DNA of 64,000 bases. Source: Allobosea lathyri (GTDB lineage Bacteria > Pseudomonadota > Alphaproteobacteria > Rhizobiales > Beijerinckiaceae). The notes beneath the pieces were generated by a model. The model had not been told where the DNA came from. It did not search any database and saw only the letters and a program-made list of their open reading frames with translations. Where the stretch lies: the NCBI RefSeq assembly GCF_900108245.1, contig NZ_FNUY01000018.1, positions 1-64,000 of the forward strand, in the 5' to 3' direction. The first letter of the stretch is position 1. Each line of letters begins with the position of its first letter. A program made the position numbers and the translations under genes. Positions 7,925-16,585 of this stretch are shown here, piece after piece.

Positions 7925-9495
7925 AGCATCGCCTCCAACTCGGCCAGCCCCTCGGCGATCTCCTGCTCCAGAACCTTAAGCTCCGCGATGATCTCCTTCG
8001 GCGGCTGGTGCTCGCTCGCCGCATGCACCACCTGCTTGTAGCGGTTGAGCGAGAGATCGTAGCCGGCCGCCGCGATCTCGGCCTTGGGCACGCAGAAGCT
8101 CTGGGCCGTGCGCGGACGTTCTCGTTCGGCTCGCCCTCGCTCCAGCCAGCGCGCGGCGATGTCGGGCAGGTTGTTTTTCGCCTGCTCCGCCTCGTCCAGC
8201 GCCAGGTTGACGAAATGGCCGCTCTGCCAGGAGCCCGGCGCGGGCCCCAGCTTCTCGGCCGGCAGCAGCGGGTTGCGCTTGTCGTCGAGCGAGAAGCCAT
8301 CGGCCTGGCAGTCATAGAACCAGACCTGGTCGGTGCCACCAGAATTGGTCTTGGTGAAGAACACGATCGCGGTCGAGACGCCGGCATAAGGCCGGAACAC
8401 GCCGGACGGCAGCTTGACGATGCCGTCGAGCCGATGATCCTCGACCAGCATTTTGCGGATCGCCTTGTGCGCGGTCGAGGAGCCGAAGAGCACGCCGTCG
8501 GGCACGATCACCGCCGCGCGCCCGCCGGGCTTCAGTAGCTTGAGAAACAGCGCCATGAAGAGCAGCTCGGTCTTCTTCGTCTTGACGACCGAGAGCAGAT
8601 CCTTGGCGGTCGTCTCGTAATCGAGCGAGCCGGCGAAGGGCGGGTTGGCGAGCACGAGCGAATAGCGGTCGGCATCGCCGCCATGCTCCTGGGCAAGCGA
8701 ATCCTTGTAGCGAATGTCGGGATTGTCGACGCCGTGGAGCACCATGTTCATCGAGCCGATGCGCAGCATGGTGCCGTCAAAGTCGAAGCCGTGAAACATC
8801 TCCTGGTGGAAATGATCGCGGCTCTCCGGCTCCTGGAACAGGCGCGGGTGATTATCGCGCAAATATTCGCCGGCCGCGACCAGAAAGCCGCAGGTGCCGC
8901 AGGCGGGATCGACGATGACGTCCTTCGGGCCAGGTGCCGTCATCTCGACCATCAGCGCGATGATGTGGCGCGGCGTGCGGAACTGGCCATTCTGCCCGGC
9001 GCTGGCGATCTTGCCGAGCATATACTCGTAGAGATCACCCTTGGTGTCGCGATCGTCCATCGGTATCTCGGCCAGGAGATCGACGACCTTGGCCAGCAGC
9101 GCTGGCGTGGGAATCGTGAAGCGCGCGCCCTTCATATGGGTGGCGTGGGCGCTGTCGTCCTCGGCCATCGAGCGCAGGAACGGGAAGACGTGCTCGGAGA
9201 CGAGCGCGAACATCTGTGCCGGGGCATTGTTCTTGAGCTTCGACCAGCGCAGATCCTCGAAGGCGACGCCGCCAGCCTTGCCGATGCCGTCCTTGCCGGC
9301 CGGGAAGATATGCCGGCGCATGGGCTGGCCGGTGCGCGTCGCCCTGCGCTCCTCGAGAAATTGCGCCTCGTCGAGGCCCCGCATGAACAAAAGATAGGTG
9401 ATCTGCTCGATGACCTCGAGCGGGTTGGCGATGCCGCCCGCCCAGAACGCATTCCACACAGCATCGATCTTGCTGCGCAACTCACCCGTGACCAT
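7921..9495 (-). CDS. hsdM: Type I restriction-modification methyltransferase subunit
   Basis: This 524-residue N6-adenine methyltransferase is the first gene of the hsd operon. The N-terminal helical domain (1-150) is followed by the SAM-binding motif I DPACGTCGFL (196-205) and the catalytic motif IV NPPF (284-287). Motif I usually reads DPACGTGGFL or DPACGTAGFL; Cys202 at the variable position is unusual but probably tolerated. The start at 9495 gives the usual VTGELRSKIDAVWN-type N-terminus. The upstream gene is an Mrr-like nuclease on the same strand, 71 bp away. Confidence 0.95.
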   Translation of the reverse strand: MVTGELRSKIDAVWNAFWAGGIANPLEVIEQITYLLFMRGLDEAQFLEERRATRTGQPMRRHIFPAGKDGIGKAGGVAFEDLRWSKLKNNAPAQMFALVSEHVFPFLRSMAEDDSAHATHMKGARFTIPTPALLAKVVDLLAEIPMDDRDTKGDLYEYMLGKIASAGQNGQFRTPRHIIALMVEMTAPGPKDVIVDPACGTCGFLVAAGEYLRDNHPRLFQEPESRDHFHQEMFHGFDFDGTMLRIGSMNMVLHGVDNPDIRYKDSLAQEHGGDADRYSLVLANPPFAGSLDYETTAKDLLSVVKTKKTELLFMALFLKLLKPGGRAAVIVPDGVLFGSSTAHKAIRKMLVEDHRLDGIVKLPSGVFRPYAGVSTAIVFFTKTNSGGTDQVWFYDCQADGFSLDDKRNPLLPAEKLGPAPGSWQSGHFVNLALDEAEQAKNNLPDIAARWLERGRAERERPRTAQSFCVPKAEIAAAGYDLSLNRYKQVVHAASEHQPPKEIIAELKVLEQEIAEGLAELEAML

Positions 9496-9566
9496 GCCGT
9501 CTCCGCGAATCCGTGTCGTCTTGTGCTGGCGAGGTTAGGTCATCCCCGGCTCTGCTCCTACAGCCA

Positions 9567-10613
9567 TCAGGCCTGGGGCAGGTCCGGGACATAGATCTGC
9601 TTGAGCGGGATGAGCGAGCGATAGCGCGGCGCGAGCTTGCCGTAGTGCTGCTGAACCAGCTCGACGAACTGCTCGCCATTGATCAGCCGGAGCTTCGGAC
9701 GATTGCGCTCCAACTCGACCGCGCTGCGGCTGTAGGAGCCGAGATTGACGAACAGGCCGAATTCGCCCTCCCCGAGGGTCCCGAGCAGCTGGTTAACCTC
9801 GGGGCTGCCGGTCTGGCTGGTCACGCGCTTGCACTGGACCTTGACGATCGGTGGCTGGAAGCCGAGCGCGTCCATGTGGGCAATGACATCGACCCCGCCA
9901 TCGCCCGAGCGAGCGGTCACCCGCGCCGTGTAGCCCATGCACTCGAGGAGATGCGCGACCAATTCCTCGAACTGGTAACCGGAGAGCTCTCCGGTTATCC
10001 GGCGGATGACGAAATCCGCGGTTGTCTCCTCGGCCTGGCGCGAGACTGAGACCGTCGCGGCATCATCGTCGGCGACCTCTTCGGTCACATCGGATGCCGG
10101 CGCTGCGTCGCTCTCGGGAGCCAGAAGACCGACCTTCGCCAGGAACTCCGAGGCGTGGCGCCGAACGCGGAACAGCGTCAGCGCAGATCCGATCTCATTG
10201 AGGGCTGCTTGGCTGAAGTCGTTGCGTGGGAAGCTCCCGAGCCAGGCGACATGACGGCGGTTGGGATATTCGTCACGATCGCCCTCGACATAGCTGGTCT
10301 CGCCGGTGAAGCGCCCGATGTTGACCATCCGATCATGCTTGGAAGGGTAGACAACAATGTCACCCGCCTTCATTTCATGGACGAAGCGGAACAGGACGCC
10401 AGCCTGGACGGGAACAGCCCCCGCGCTGCCTTCGCCGGACTGCCGTGCGAGCGCAGCTTTGAAGACCTCGCGGTCCGCAGCGTAGGCGCGCAGATCACCG
10501 AGCGCCGGCCAACCGATCGCGACATAGCCTTCGTCCACAGGTCTGCCATCGACGTGCCAACCCATGTGCACGCCCCATACCACCGGTTGAACAGCCATTA
10601 GCGGTCGCCCCAT
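9567..10613 (-). CDS. Mrr-like restriction endonuclease with N-terminal sensor-like domain
   Basis: The C-terminal part (about 205-345) has the Mrr_cat nuclease pattern: GYQFEELVAHLLECMGY, then GDGGVDVIAH, then VKVQCKR, which supply the D and QxK of the PD-(D/E)xK fold. Mrr-family enzymes cut modified DNA. The first 160 residues (VWGVHMGWHVDGRPV, DEGYVAIGWP, KAGDIVVYPSKHDR) look like a PUA/EVE-like module of the kind often found in readers of modified bases; this is inference. It lies upstream of hsdM on the same strand, so it forms part of a restriction cluster. A start a few residues later (MAVQP) is possible. Confidence 0.85.
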   Translation of the reverse strand: MGRPLMAVQPVVWGVHMGWHVDGRPVDEGYVAIGWPALGDLRAYAADREVFKAALARQSGEGSAGAVPVQAGVLFRFVHEMKAGDIVVYPSKHDRMVNIGRFTGETSYVEGDRDEYPNRRHVAWLGSFPRNDFSQAALNEIGSALTLFRVRRHASEFLAKVGLLAPESDAAPASDVTEEVADDDAATVSVSRQAEETTADFVIRRITGELSGYQFEELVAHLLECMGYTARVTARSGDGGVDVIAHMDALGFQPPIVKVQCKRVTSQTGSPEVNQLLGTLGEGEFGLFVNLGSYSRSAVELERNRPKLRLINGEQFVELVQQHYGKLAPRYRSLIPLKQIYVPDLPQA

Positions 10614-10814
10614 TGCCCAGGCGGGAACCTAGGGGCGAAGTCTGGTGCACACAATGACCAAAACGAGCACGCAAGCGCGGAGACGAATATCGGATAAAAC
10701 CCGCCGCACGCCGCCCGGGGCGAGTCCCTGGCTGGCTCCTCAGCCCACGAGCAGCTCCTCTTGCGGCGAGACGGCCAATGCTGCCTGTGACCACCTGACA
10801 CGCGAGGCGAAGCG

Positions 10815-11267
10815 ATGGCACCAAATCGGAAGAAGCCGGGAGTGTTTCATCTTCCGGACATCATCCCTGGCAGCTGGACTGGAGACCTGGTTGGGACACC
10901 TCGCGTGCATTTCGGCCAAGCGGTCCAGTCAGGGCCGCCGCGACAATCAGTCGAGTTCACCTATCTGATCGTCGCCGCGACGCTCCTTCCCCCGGACAAA
11001 AAATTCCGATGGCCGGGGGTCGTTATGTGCTGGGCTCCTACACCGATGAAAACGGAGTCCCCTGATGCCGGCGTGATGTTCAGCTCGAAAGCGGAACCAA
11101 TTCCCGTTCTCCATCTCTCCCTAGAGGTCACGCGACCGCAGTTTTCAGACATGCTGCGTTTACTCGAAACCGGGCGCTTCAAGGAGTTCTATTTTTCAAT
11201 CGAAGATGGCGCCGATGGCTCCTGGCCCATCCGTAGCTGGGGGATGACGACCGAGATCCGTAGCTGA
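10815..11267 (+). CDS. Hypothetical protein, 150 residues
   Basis: The start is supported by a GAGG ribosome site 7 nt upstream of the ATG. The protein has no signal peptide or membrane segment. The sequence alternates beta-prone stretches (VEFTYLIVAATLL, IPVLHLSLEVTRPQFSDMLRLLETGRFKEFYFSIED) with polar loops. I do not recognise a family. It is divergent from the Mrr-like gene and stands alone on the plus strand. Confidence 0.6.
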   Translation: MAPNRKKPGVFHLPDIIPGSWTGDLVGTPRVHFGQAVQSGPPRQSVEFTYLIVAATLLPPDKKFRWPGVVMCWAPTPMKTESPDAGVMFSSKAEPIPVLHLSLEVTRPQFSDMLRLLETGRFKEFYFSIEDGADGSWPIRSWGMTTEIRS

Positions 11268-11557
11268 ATCCACGGATGATGAGGATCACCTCCCACCTGG
11301 GCCACTTGAAGCCAAGGACGAGTTTCCTAACACAACGTCGATTGTCTGACGTAACGCATGGGACGCCCTATTCGCCGGCACGACAGGGTATTGCCTATGG
11401 GGTCGACGTTGACCTGGACACACCGGAAAAGCACAGAATTGAGCATGGGCGCGTTCCTCGCGAGGTTTACCAGTCGGCGCGCCGGTAAACCTGGCTTCAT
11501 CGCAATCATGGGCAATTTTCTCGCTTGCACCGCACTTTTTTCGAAACGCTGCTTTTT

Positions 11558-11694
11558 GGGCAACATACGGGCAACATACGGGCAACCTTTCGGGCAAGAT
11601 CGACGTCATTTCGGCCGGATATGTTGCCCATTAGTCTCCACGGAATACCTATTTCGAGGCTCTCGAACCTCAAAAGGTTGACCGTATGTTGCCC
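11558..11694. repeat. GGGCAACATAC repeat cluster, direct and inverted
   Basis: Two tandem copies of GGGCAACATAC lie at 11558-11568 and 11569-11579, followed by two shorter variants (GGGCAACC at 11580, GGGCAAGA at 11592). Inverted copies TATGTTGCCC at 11620-11629 and GTATGTTGCCC at 11684-11694 complete the set. The layout resembles a protein-binding array, such as integrase arm sites, iterons or an operator. Confidence 0.65.
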
Positions 11695-12178
11695 AAAATG
11701 TTTACCAACGCGATTCTAGGCGAGGATCGCCCTGCAATCGGCGCACTCCTACTACCTGGGGCTGGTTCAGAAAAAGAGCCGACGATCTATGCCCATTATC
11801 TCGCCGGGCACTTCAAGAGCGCGTCCGCGGCGATCCTGGCTGCTGGTGTTCGAACTCAGCCGAAGCAGATTCATGTGCTTATGCGAGCGTGGAACAGGGC
11901 TAGCGCCATCGAGCAAGCCGATTTTCTGTTTCGTCCAGTGGCGGCACGGCACCGCACGTAGCGAGCGTGCCAATTGCCGATGTCCACCGGCGGCTGACAC
12001 TACAAGGAAAGCGGCGGATCGAAACGATCATTGCGACACGCGCATCAAGATGGGCAATGTGATGAACGAACTCGGCCGGTCGCGGCTCGACGCAAATATT
12101 AGCCGCGCGCTCAATCGCGATCAACGCCTAGACTCAGACCTAATCGCAGCATTGCAGGCATTTGTAGATCGACACTGA
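11686..12178 (+). pseudogene. Possible decayed gene with frame changes
   Basis: Three plus-strand frames contribute protein-like pieces in order: AHYLAGHFKSASAAILAAGV... up to 11961, VPIADVHRRLTLQGKRRIET from about 11967, and MNELGRSRLDANISRALNRD up to 12178. Together they read like one small helical protein interrupted by indels. Each piece alone is weak, and the call rests on the look of the composition only. It could also be chance. Confidence 0.25.
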
Positions 12179-12255
12179 CCTCCACCAGGTAACATGCGGC
12201 GCAGGCCAGAACGGACGCTCTTTCTGCTAACGCGGCTATGACACCCGAAGGGCCA

Positions 12256-12741
12256 TCAACTCAAGTCAAGGTCGGCGAGTGCCGCCTTGATTTCGAGGCT
12301 GGTAAGCCCGTCGCTCCCAGCCGGCGTGGTTTTGCCACGCTGTTTCCGCTTTCGTTCCGCAGCCTGCTCCTTTTTGCGTTGCGCCTTCTGTTCGGGAGTC
12401 AGGCCGGATAGGTCCTTGTAGCCACGCGGGCCCCCTGGCTTGCCTTCAGCTTCTCGCCGGCGTTCTCGACGAATGCGCGCGCGAAATGCCGGATCATCCT
12501 CGCCAGGCAAGCGCTCTTCGATCTTGATTGAACGGTAGGCCCGAACGGACTTGCCCTCCGCTTTCCGCTCCCGCATGTAAGTGTTGCGATCGACAGCGCG
12601 CTCGAATTTCCGGTGGCTCTGGTATTGCTTCTCGCTCCGCGCTTGGATGGCGTCAGCGATCATACGCTTGTAAGCGCTTACGCCACCAGCAATCGCTTCG
12701 TCTGCGTCCACCGCACCCGGAGATGTCGCTTGACCGTCCAT
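12256..12741 (-). CDS. Highly charged hypothetical protein
   Basis: I place the start at 12741 (MDGQATSPGAV) because GGAGG lies about 6 nt upstream; an upstream ATG at 12795 would give 18 more residues. The 161-residue product is rich in Lys, Arg and Glu with long predicted helices (RRERRREAEGK, KAQRKKEQAAERKRKQRGK), typical of a nucleic-acid-binding or coiled-coil protein. No family is recognised. The upstream DNA is AT-rich and carries an inverted repeat (12798-12807/12878-12887) that may control it. Confidence 0.65.
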   Translation of the reverse strand: MDGQATSPGAVDADEAIAGGVSAYKRMIADAIQARSEKQYQSHRKFERAVDRNTYMRERKAEGKSVRAYRSIKIEERLPGEDDPAFRARIRRERRREAEGKPGGPRGYKDLSGLTPEQKAQRKKEQAAERKRKQRGKTTPAGSDGLTSLEIKAALADLDLS

Positions 12742-13216
12742 ATCTGCCTCCAGCTTCTGGAGACGATATAGCGGTTTGCCCGAGGTAGCGCACAAATGTC
12801 ACGCTTTCGGTATATTTTCCTATATATAGTATATATAAGATAAGCTTCTATGACTTACATATTTGTGGATTATCCCAAAAGCGTGACCGGGTGCCCCTCT
12901 CCGGGAATGAATTTGGTGCGGAGTCATGATTGATGCTGCTCCCGGCTCGCTGCGCTCGCCCTGCGCGGCCTTCGGCCTTGCCAGCACCTTCGGTGCTGAA
13001 AAATCTTCTTCCGGAGGAGGAGGAGCTCACCAATAGAGCTTCCGGCGTCAAAATGGGCTGCCGAGACTTAGAACACACAAGAGACTTTGTGGGTGCGGTT
13101 GCTAAAGCTGACCTCATCACGACCCGGCCGCACCTCTTCGCCGGTCCTCCTGGCTGCTCCTCCCTCCCTCGGGCCGAAGAGGGAGCGGTGCGCGCCCTCT
13201 TCGGTCGGGAATACAG
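12742..13216. other. Non-coding region with AT-rich segment and hairpins
   Basis: The left part (12798-12887) is strongly AT-rich (TATATATAGTATATATAAG) and flanked by an inverted repeat. The right part has GC-rich hairpins, for example CAGCACC-TTC-GGTGCTG at 12982-12998, and a purine-rich GGAGGAGGAGG run. Open frames here have low-complexity, chance-like products. The region separates two minus-strand unknown genes. Confidence 0.5.
12798..12887. promoter_or_regulatory. Inverted repeat GTCACGCTTT around AT-rich DNA
   Basis: GTCACGCTTT at 12798-12807 and its exact inverse AAAGCGTGAC at 12878-12887 flank about 70 bp of AT-rich sequence directly upstream of the gene starting at 12741. This could be a pair of repressor sites around a promoter, or part of a replication or excision control region. 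Confidence 0.4.
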
Positions 13217-13843
13217 CTAGGCGGCCGCCCCGCGCAGTGCCTCATTGTTCTCGTTCTCACCGTGGACTCGATCACGGCTGTCCAGCGTAGCGCGATAGGG
13301 CTGGCGCGCGCGCCGGATCCTGTCGAGCATCTTGGCGCTCGCCCCGGCACAGACACCGATAAGCGCAAGTCTTCCGGCAGGCGTTTCAGCATACAGCGCT
13401 TCTAGATCGCTAGCGCAGCGCAGTGAGATGTAGCGAAGCTCTCCATGCGACCTGATCTCGACCGCTTCAGGTTTCAACCCATGTCGAGCCGCGGCGTTGT
13501 CAGCCGCCCTGTTCACAAGCGTGGCGGCCGACAAACGCTTGGACTGACCGACATAAACGCCCAAAAGCGCGGCGACGCGATAGAGCTTTTCGATCCTCCT
13601 TCTATTTCTCCGGAGCCGCTGGTCATGCTTGCGCTTGAGCCAGCTGCTCCTCTTGGCTTCGAGGATTTTCATTCGCTCAGAGCGGATTTCGGCCGCGACC
13701 TGGATCAGTTCAGCCCGAACATCATCCGCAGGCGCACTTTTGATGACCTCGATCACCTGGGATCGGAGATCCGTGCCGGAGCTCTTATTCCGCCCCTGCC
13801 GGCGTCGTCCCGTCGTTTTCGTCTTGACGGTTTGATTCTGCAC
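13217..13843 (-). CDS. Basic hypothetical protein, 208 residues
   Basis: The N-terminus is very basic (TKTTGRRRQGRNKSS). The middle has a long Arg/Lys-rich helix (KRSSWLKRKHDQRLRRNRRR) followed by EKLYRVAALLGVYVGQSKRL. No signal peptide or membrane segment is present, and I recognise no family. The charge pattern suggests nucleic-acid binding. It lies among other island genes of unknown function on the minus strand. Confidence 0.6.
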   Translation of the reverse strand: MQNQTVKTKTTGRRRQGRNKSSGTDLRSQVIEVIKSAPADDVRAELIQVAAEIRSERMKILEAKRSSWLKRKHDQRLRRNRRRIEKLYRVAALLGVYVGQSKRLSAATLVNRAADNAAARHGLKPEAVEIRSHGELRYISLRCASDLEALYAETPAGRLALIGVCAGASAKMLDRIRRARQPYRATLDSRDRVHGENENNEALRGAAA

Positions 13844-13993
13844 AGCGTGACTCCTTCTAAAACGGACGAAAGCGAACTCGCGTTCGCGCCAGAAGGTGTC
13901 CGAGAAACTCCCAACGACTATGCTATAGCGATCGCGTCGTGATATGCGTCTGGAGGAAACGCCTTCCGGTCCAAATGTTGCGTTCGCGCAACA

Positions 13994-14359
13994 TCAGCGA
14001 CATAGGTCGCCAGCCATCAGTTCATCGATCGACATGAAAAGCGCCGTCATCCCGACGATGTGGAGCTTTCCATTTTCGAGCATCAACGAGGCGACGTAAG
14101 ATCCCTTGGCAGCGACCGATGGTTGGCGGCGGAGGGAAACAACCGGCCCGCATACCTTTCCGATCTCTGTCCTGGCTCTTGGGATGCGCAGAAACTCGAT
14201 GTCCAGCCTGGAATTGTCGGCGTCGATCATCCAGGCGTGTGCGTCGCGATTGACCAACGCCAGCACGTCCAGGCGGGTAAAGTCCGCGGCCAGGGCTGGC
14301 GACGATACCAAGGCGCTTACGGTCGACAGGGCTGCGACGGTGATGCTGACTAGGTTCAT
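13994..14359 (-). CDS. Small secreted hypothetical protein
   Basis: The 121-residue product begins with a clear signal peptide (LVSITVAALSTVSALVSSPA, with an ALA-A cleavage site), so the mature part of about 96 residues is likely periplasmic. The mature region contains two Cys (GKVCGP and the DLCR end) that could form a disulfide. I recognise no family. It sits just outside the tyrosine integrase in the island. Confidence 0.65.
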   Translation of the reverse strand: MNLVSITVAALSTVSALVSSPALAADFTRLDVLALVNRDAHAWMIDADNSRLDIEFLRIPRARTEIGKVCGPVVSLRRQPSVAAKGSYVASLMLENGKLHIVGMTALFMSIDELMAGDLCR

Positions 14360-14583
14360 GATCTTGATCTCCTGGAGGTCGAGATCATGCGTCTATCGGA
14401 CCGGTCAGGTCGGCCTAGTCACCCGCGCTGGAATAGTGGTGGGAATTTGACTCGACCACCGTGCGCCGATGCACAGCCGCTCTGGCCGCCCTTGGTAGCC
14501 AAGGGTAGGACAAGGCCGAGCGGCAGCTAGCCGGCATCCTGTTGAGCAAAAGCGCGTCAATCTAGGACTTCGACTTTTTGGGT

Positions 14584-15579
14584 TTAGCCCAGGCGCGCGA
14601 CAAGATCCCCAGCACGCAGATGTGCGTAGCGGGCGAGCATGCGCAGCTCTTTGTGGCCCGAGATCGTCCCGACTTCGATCACGTTGAAGCCCTTCTCGAA
14701 GAGGCGGGAGACCGCTTCGTGGCGTAGGTCGTGGAAGTGCAGACCCGATATCCCGGCGCGGCCACACAGATGACTCCAGGCTTGCACGACGGCGCTCTCT
14801 GAGGTGGGTAGCGCTCGCCCCGCTGAGGGGCTTCCTTGCCCCTCCCAGAGTCGTTGCAACACGTCTTGTGCACGGGAGGACAGTGGCACGTCACGGGAAT
14901 CCCCGTTCTTTGTCAGCGGCAGGTGCGCGATGTGCGCATCCAGGTCGATGTGCTCCCAGTCGAGAGACAGCAACTCGCCCCGACGCATACCGGTCTCGAT
15001 CGCCAACACGATGAGGTCGCGCATGTAGATGTTTCTACCGCTGTCGGCAGCGTCGAGAAGCTTCTGCTCCTCGTCGTCGCGCAGGCGGCGGTTGCGCCCT
15101 CTCGGTGGGCTCGGGCGTCGCACGAGCTTGCAGGGATTGCGGTGCAGATAGACGTCCCAGTCACGCATCGCAGTGTCGATCGCATGGCTGATCGTATTCA
15201 GCTCGCGGATGACGGTTGAGGGCGACACGGTTCGAAGTCGCTCATCACGATAGGTCGCGAGATCCGACGACGACAGCAGTGCAAGCGTCCGGTGAGCGAT
15301 AGGTCGCCGAACTAGAGCCTTGATCCGCGAGATCTCGGTGTGCGCGCTGCGCTTCTTTGGCGAAACCTCGAGCATGTATCGCTCGAGGATCGCCCGCAGC
15401 GCGGTAGATTCAGCTACGCGAGTGTCTGGCAGCATGCCGGCGCGATCGAGCTCGCTCTCGAGGGACCGCGCCCACTTCTCAGCGTCGGACTTCTGATCGA
15501 AGCTCTTGGCCCTGGGTGCCATGCCACGACGACGCACCTGCGCCTGCCAACGGCCTCTAAGCTTACGTATGGTCGCCAT
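14584..15579 (-). CDS. Tyrosine-type site-specific integrase
   Basis: This 331-residue protein has the arrangement of phage/ICE integrases: an N-terminal arm-binding region (KLRGRWQAQVRRRGM), a core-binding helical domain (about 60-160) and a catalytic domain. The catalytic residues are visible: Arg in GMRRGEL (199/200), HDLRHE with H283 and R286, H309 in GHKELRM and the nucleophile Y318 in ARYAHL. It is the natural candidate for inserting the island at tRNA-Arg. A tRNA-core-like word lies close upstream of its start (15771-15794). Confidence 0.93.
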   Translation of the reverse strand: MATIRKLRGRWQAQVRRRGMAPRAKSFDQKSDAEKWARSLESELDRAGMLPDTRVAESTALRAILERYMLEVSPKKRSAHTEISRIKALVRRPIAHRTLALLSSSDLATYRDERLRTVSPSTVIRELNTISHAIDTAMRDWDVYLHRNPCKLVRRPSPPRGRNRRLRDDEEQKLLDAADSGRNIYMRDLIVLAIETGMRRGELLSLDWEHIDLDAHIAHLPLTKNGDSRDVPLSSRAQDVLQRLWEGQGSPSAGRALPTSESAVVQAWSHLCGRAGISGLHFHDLRHEAVSRLFEKGFNVIEVGTISGHKELRMLARYAHLRAGDLVARLG

Positions 15580-15770
15580 TGCGGATCGGTCCTGTTCATC
15601 CGATCAATAGAGGACGCCGGCACCCCGGAGCCAAGGAGGTTTCCGGACCCGGCACGGGAAATCCCGAGCTGTATGTGGCGCGAGTGTGCCGCGGCACGAG
15701 ACCCCGATGAAGACGGCTCGAATGCACCCAGCAGGATCAAGGGCTTCCGGCGATCGTCGCGTGGATCTCG

Positions 15771-15794
15771 TGTGCCTTCGGTAGGCAATGCTCT
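15771..15794 (+). repeat. tRNA-Arg core-like word next to the integrase
   Basis: GTGCCTTCGGTAGGCAATGC plus CTCT resembles the tRNA-Arg anticodon-arm sequence at 2561-2584 (TTTGCCTTCGGAGGGCAACG plus CTCT), with a few differences. It lies about 190 bp upstream of the integrase start, where an attachment site is often kept. Related words occur at 21252-21273 and 25444-25464. Confidence 0.4.
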
Positions 15795-15845
15795 CAGCTG
15801 TTCCAACCGGCATGCGGCTGCTAAGTGTAGCCAGGGGGGAGTCGC

Positions 15846-16565
15846 ATGCCGGCCAACATCGTCAATTACGTCATACCGAGCCAACTTTACAGGTATCGGA
15901 GCCTTCGCCGCATCGGAGAGGCTGATGACGTCGTGCTTGATCGGGAACTTGGCGCAATCGCGCAGGGCTACATATGGGCTTCGTCTTTCCAAGGCATGAA
16001 TGACCCGATGGAAGGGGTCTTCAGCGCTGGAAAAAACATAGACCCCGGGAAGAAAAGAATACTGGAACAGATGAAATGGCATAAAGAAAGCACTGGCATT
16101 TGCTGCTTTAGTGAGACTCCGACAAATGAACTCATGTGGGCGCACTATGCCGACGAATTTCGGGGGATCTGCTTAGCTTATGATTTCTCTGATCTCAGAG
16201 ATTCGCTTGTCGACGACGCTCAATTTACAAGATTATTTTATTCCGAAAGTCACCCGAGATTGTCTTTGACACGCGCTGATCTTGAGACCTCGGTGAGGCG
16301 CGTCCTATCATCGAAGAGCCAAAAGTGGTCCTACGAGCGAGAATGGCGGCTATTTACCTCCCGCACCGGCTCTATGCGCTATAACAAGGCAAGTGTAATC
16401 AAGACAGTTTATGTTGGTAGCCGAATCGACCCGAGAGCGAAAGAGCTTATCTCTCGCCGAATAAATCCCCTGGGCATTACGCTGTCGGAAATGAATTTGC
16501 GTGGCTATCGTATAGCTTTTGATAATACTTCAGTGAGGCATGGGAGTGAATCAATTTATATTTGA
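15846..16565 (+). CDS. DUF2971 family protein
   Basis: The 239-residue protein shows the usual DUF2971 landmarks: YRYRS near the start, WASSFQGMNDPMEG, CFSETPTNELMWAHYAD, FRGICLAYDF and the WSYEREWRL block. The family is widespread, often in defence or mobile regions, and its activity is not settled. The gene is distinctly AT-richer than its surroundings, which suggests recent transfer. It is followed after 20 bp by another unknown gene on the same strand, so the two probably form an operon. Confidence 0.85.
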   Translation: MPANIVNYVIPSQLYRYRSLRRIGEADDVVLDRELGAIAQGYIWASSFQGMNDPMEGVFSAGKNIDPGKKRILEQMKWHKESTGICCFSETPTNELMWAHYADEFRGICLAYDFSDLRDSLVDDAQFTRLFYSESHPRLSLTRADLETSVRRVLSSKSQKWSYEREWRLFTSRTGSMRYNKASVIKTVYVGSRIDPRAKELISRRINPLGITLSEMNLRGYRIAFDNTSVRHGSESIYI

Positions 16566-16585
16566 CGAAATTTGAGGTGAGCTGA

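Larger units (their letters stand above)
11268..12255. other. Region with repeats and a probable broken gene
   Basis: No intact gene is convincing in this nearly 1-kb stretch. It holds a cluster of GGGCAACATAC-type repeats (11558-11694) and a possible decayed coding region (11686-12178), both listed separately. The rest shows no feature I can support. Confidence 0.5.

Noticed and set aside
12982-12998. CAGCACC-TTC-GGTGCTG hairpin as a terminator
   Set aside because: The stem is perfect, but no T-run follows on the strand of the upstream gene, so I list it only as a hairpin.
12848-13120. 90-residue minus-strand open frame
   Set aside because: Low-complexity product reading through hairpins and an AT-rich control region; looks like chance.
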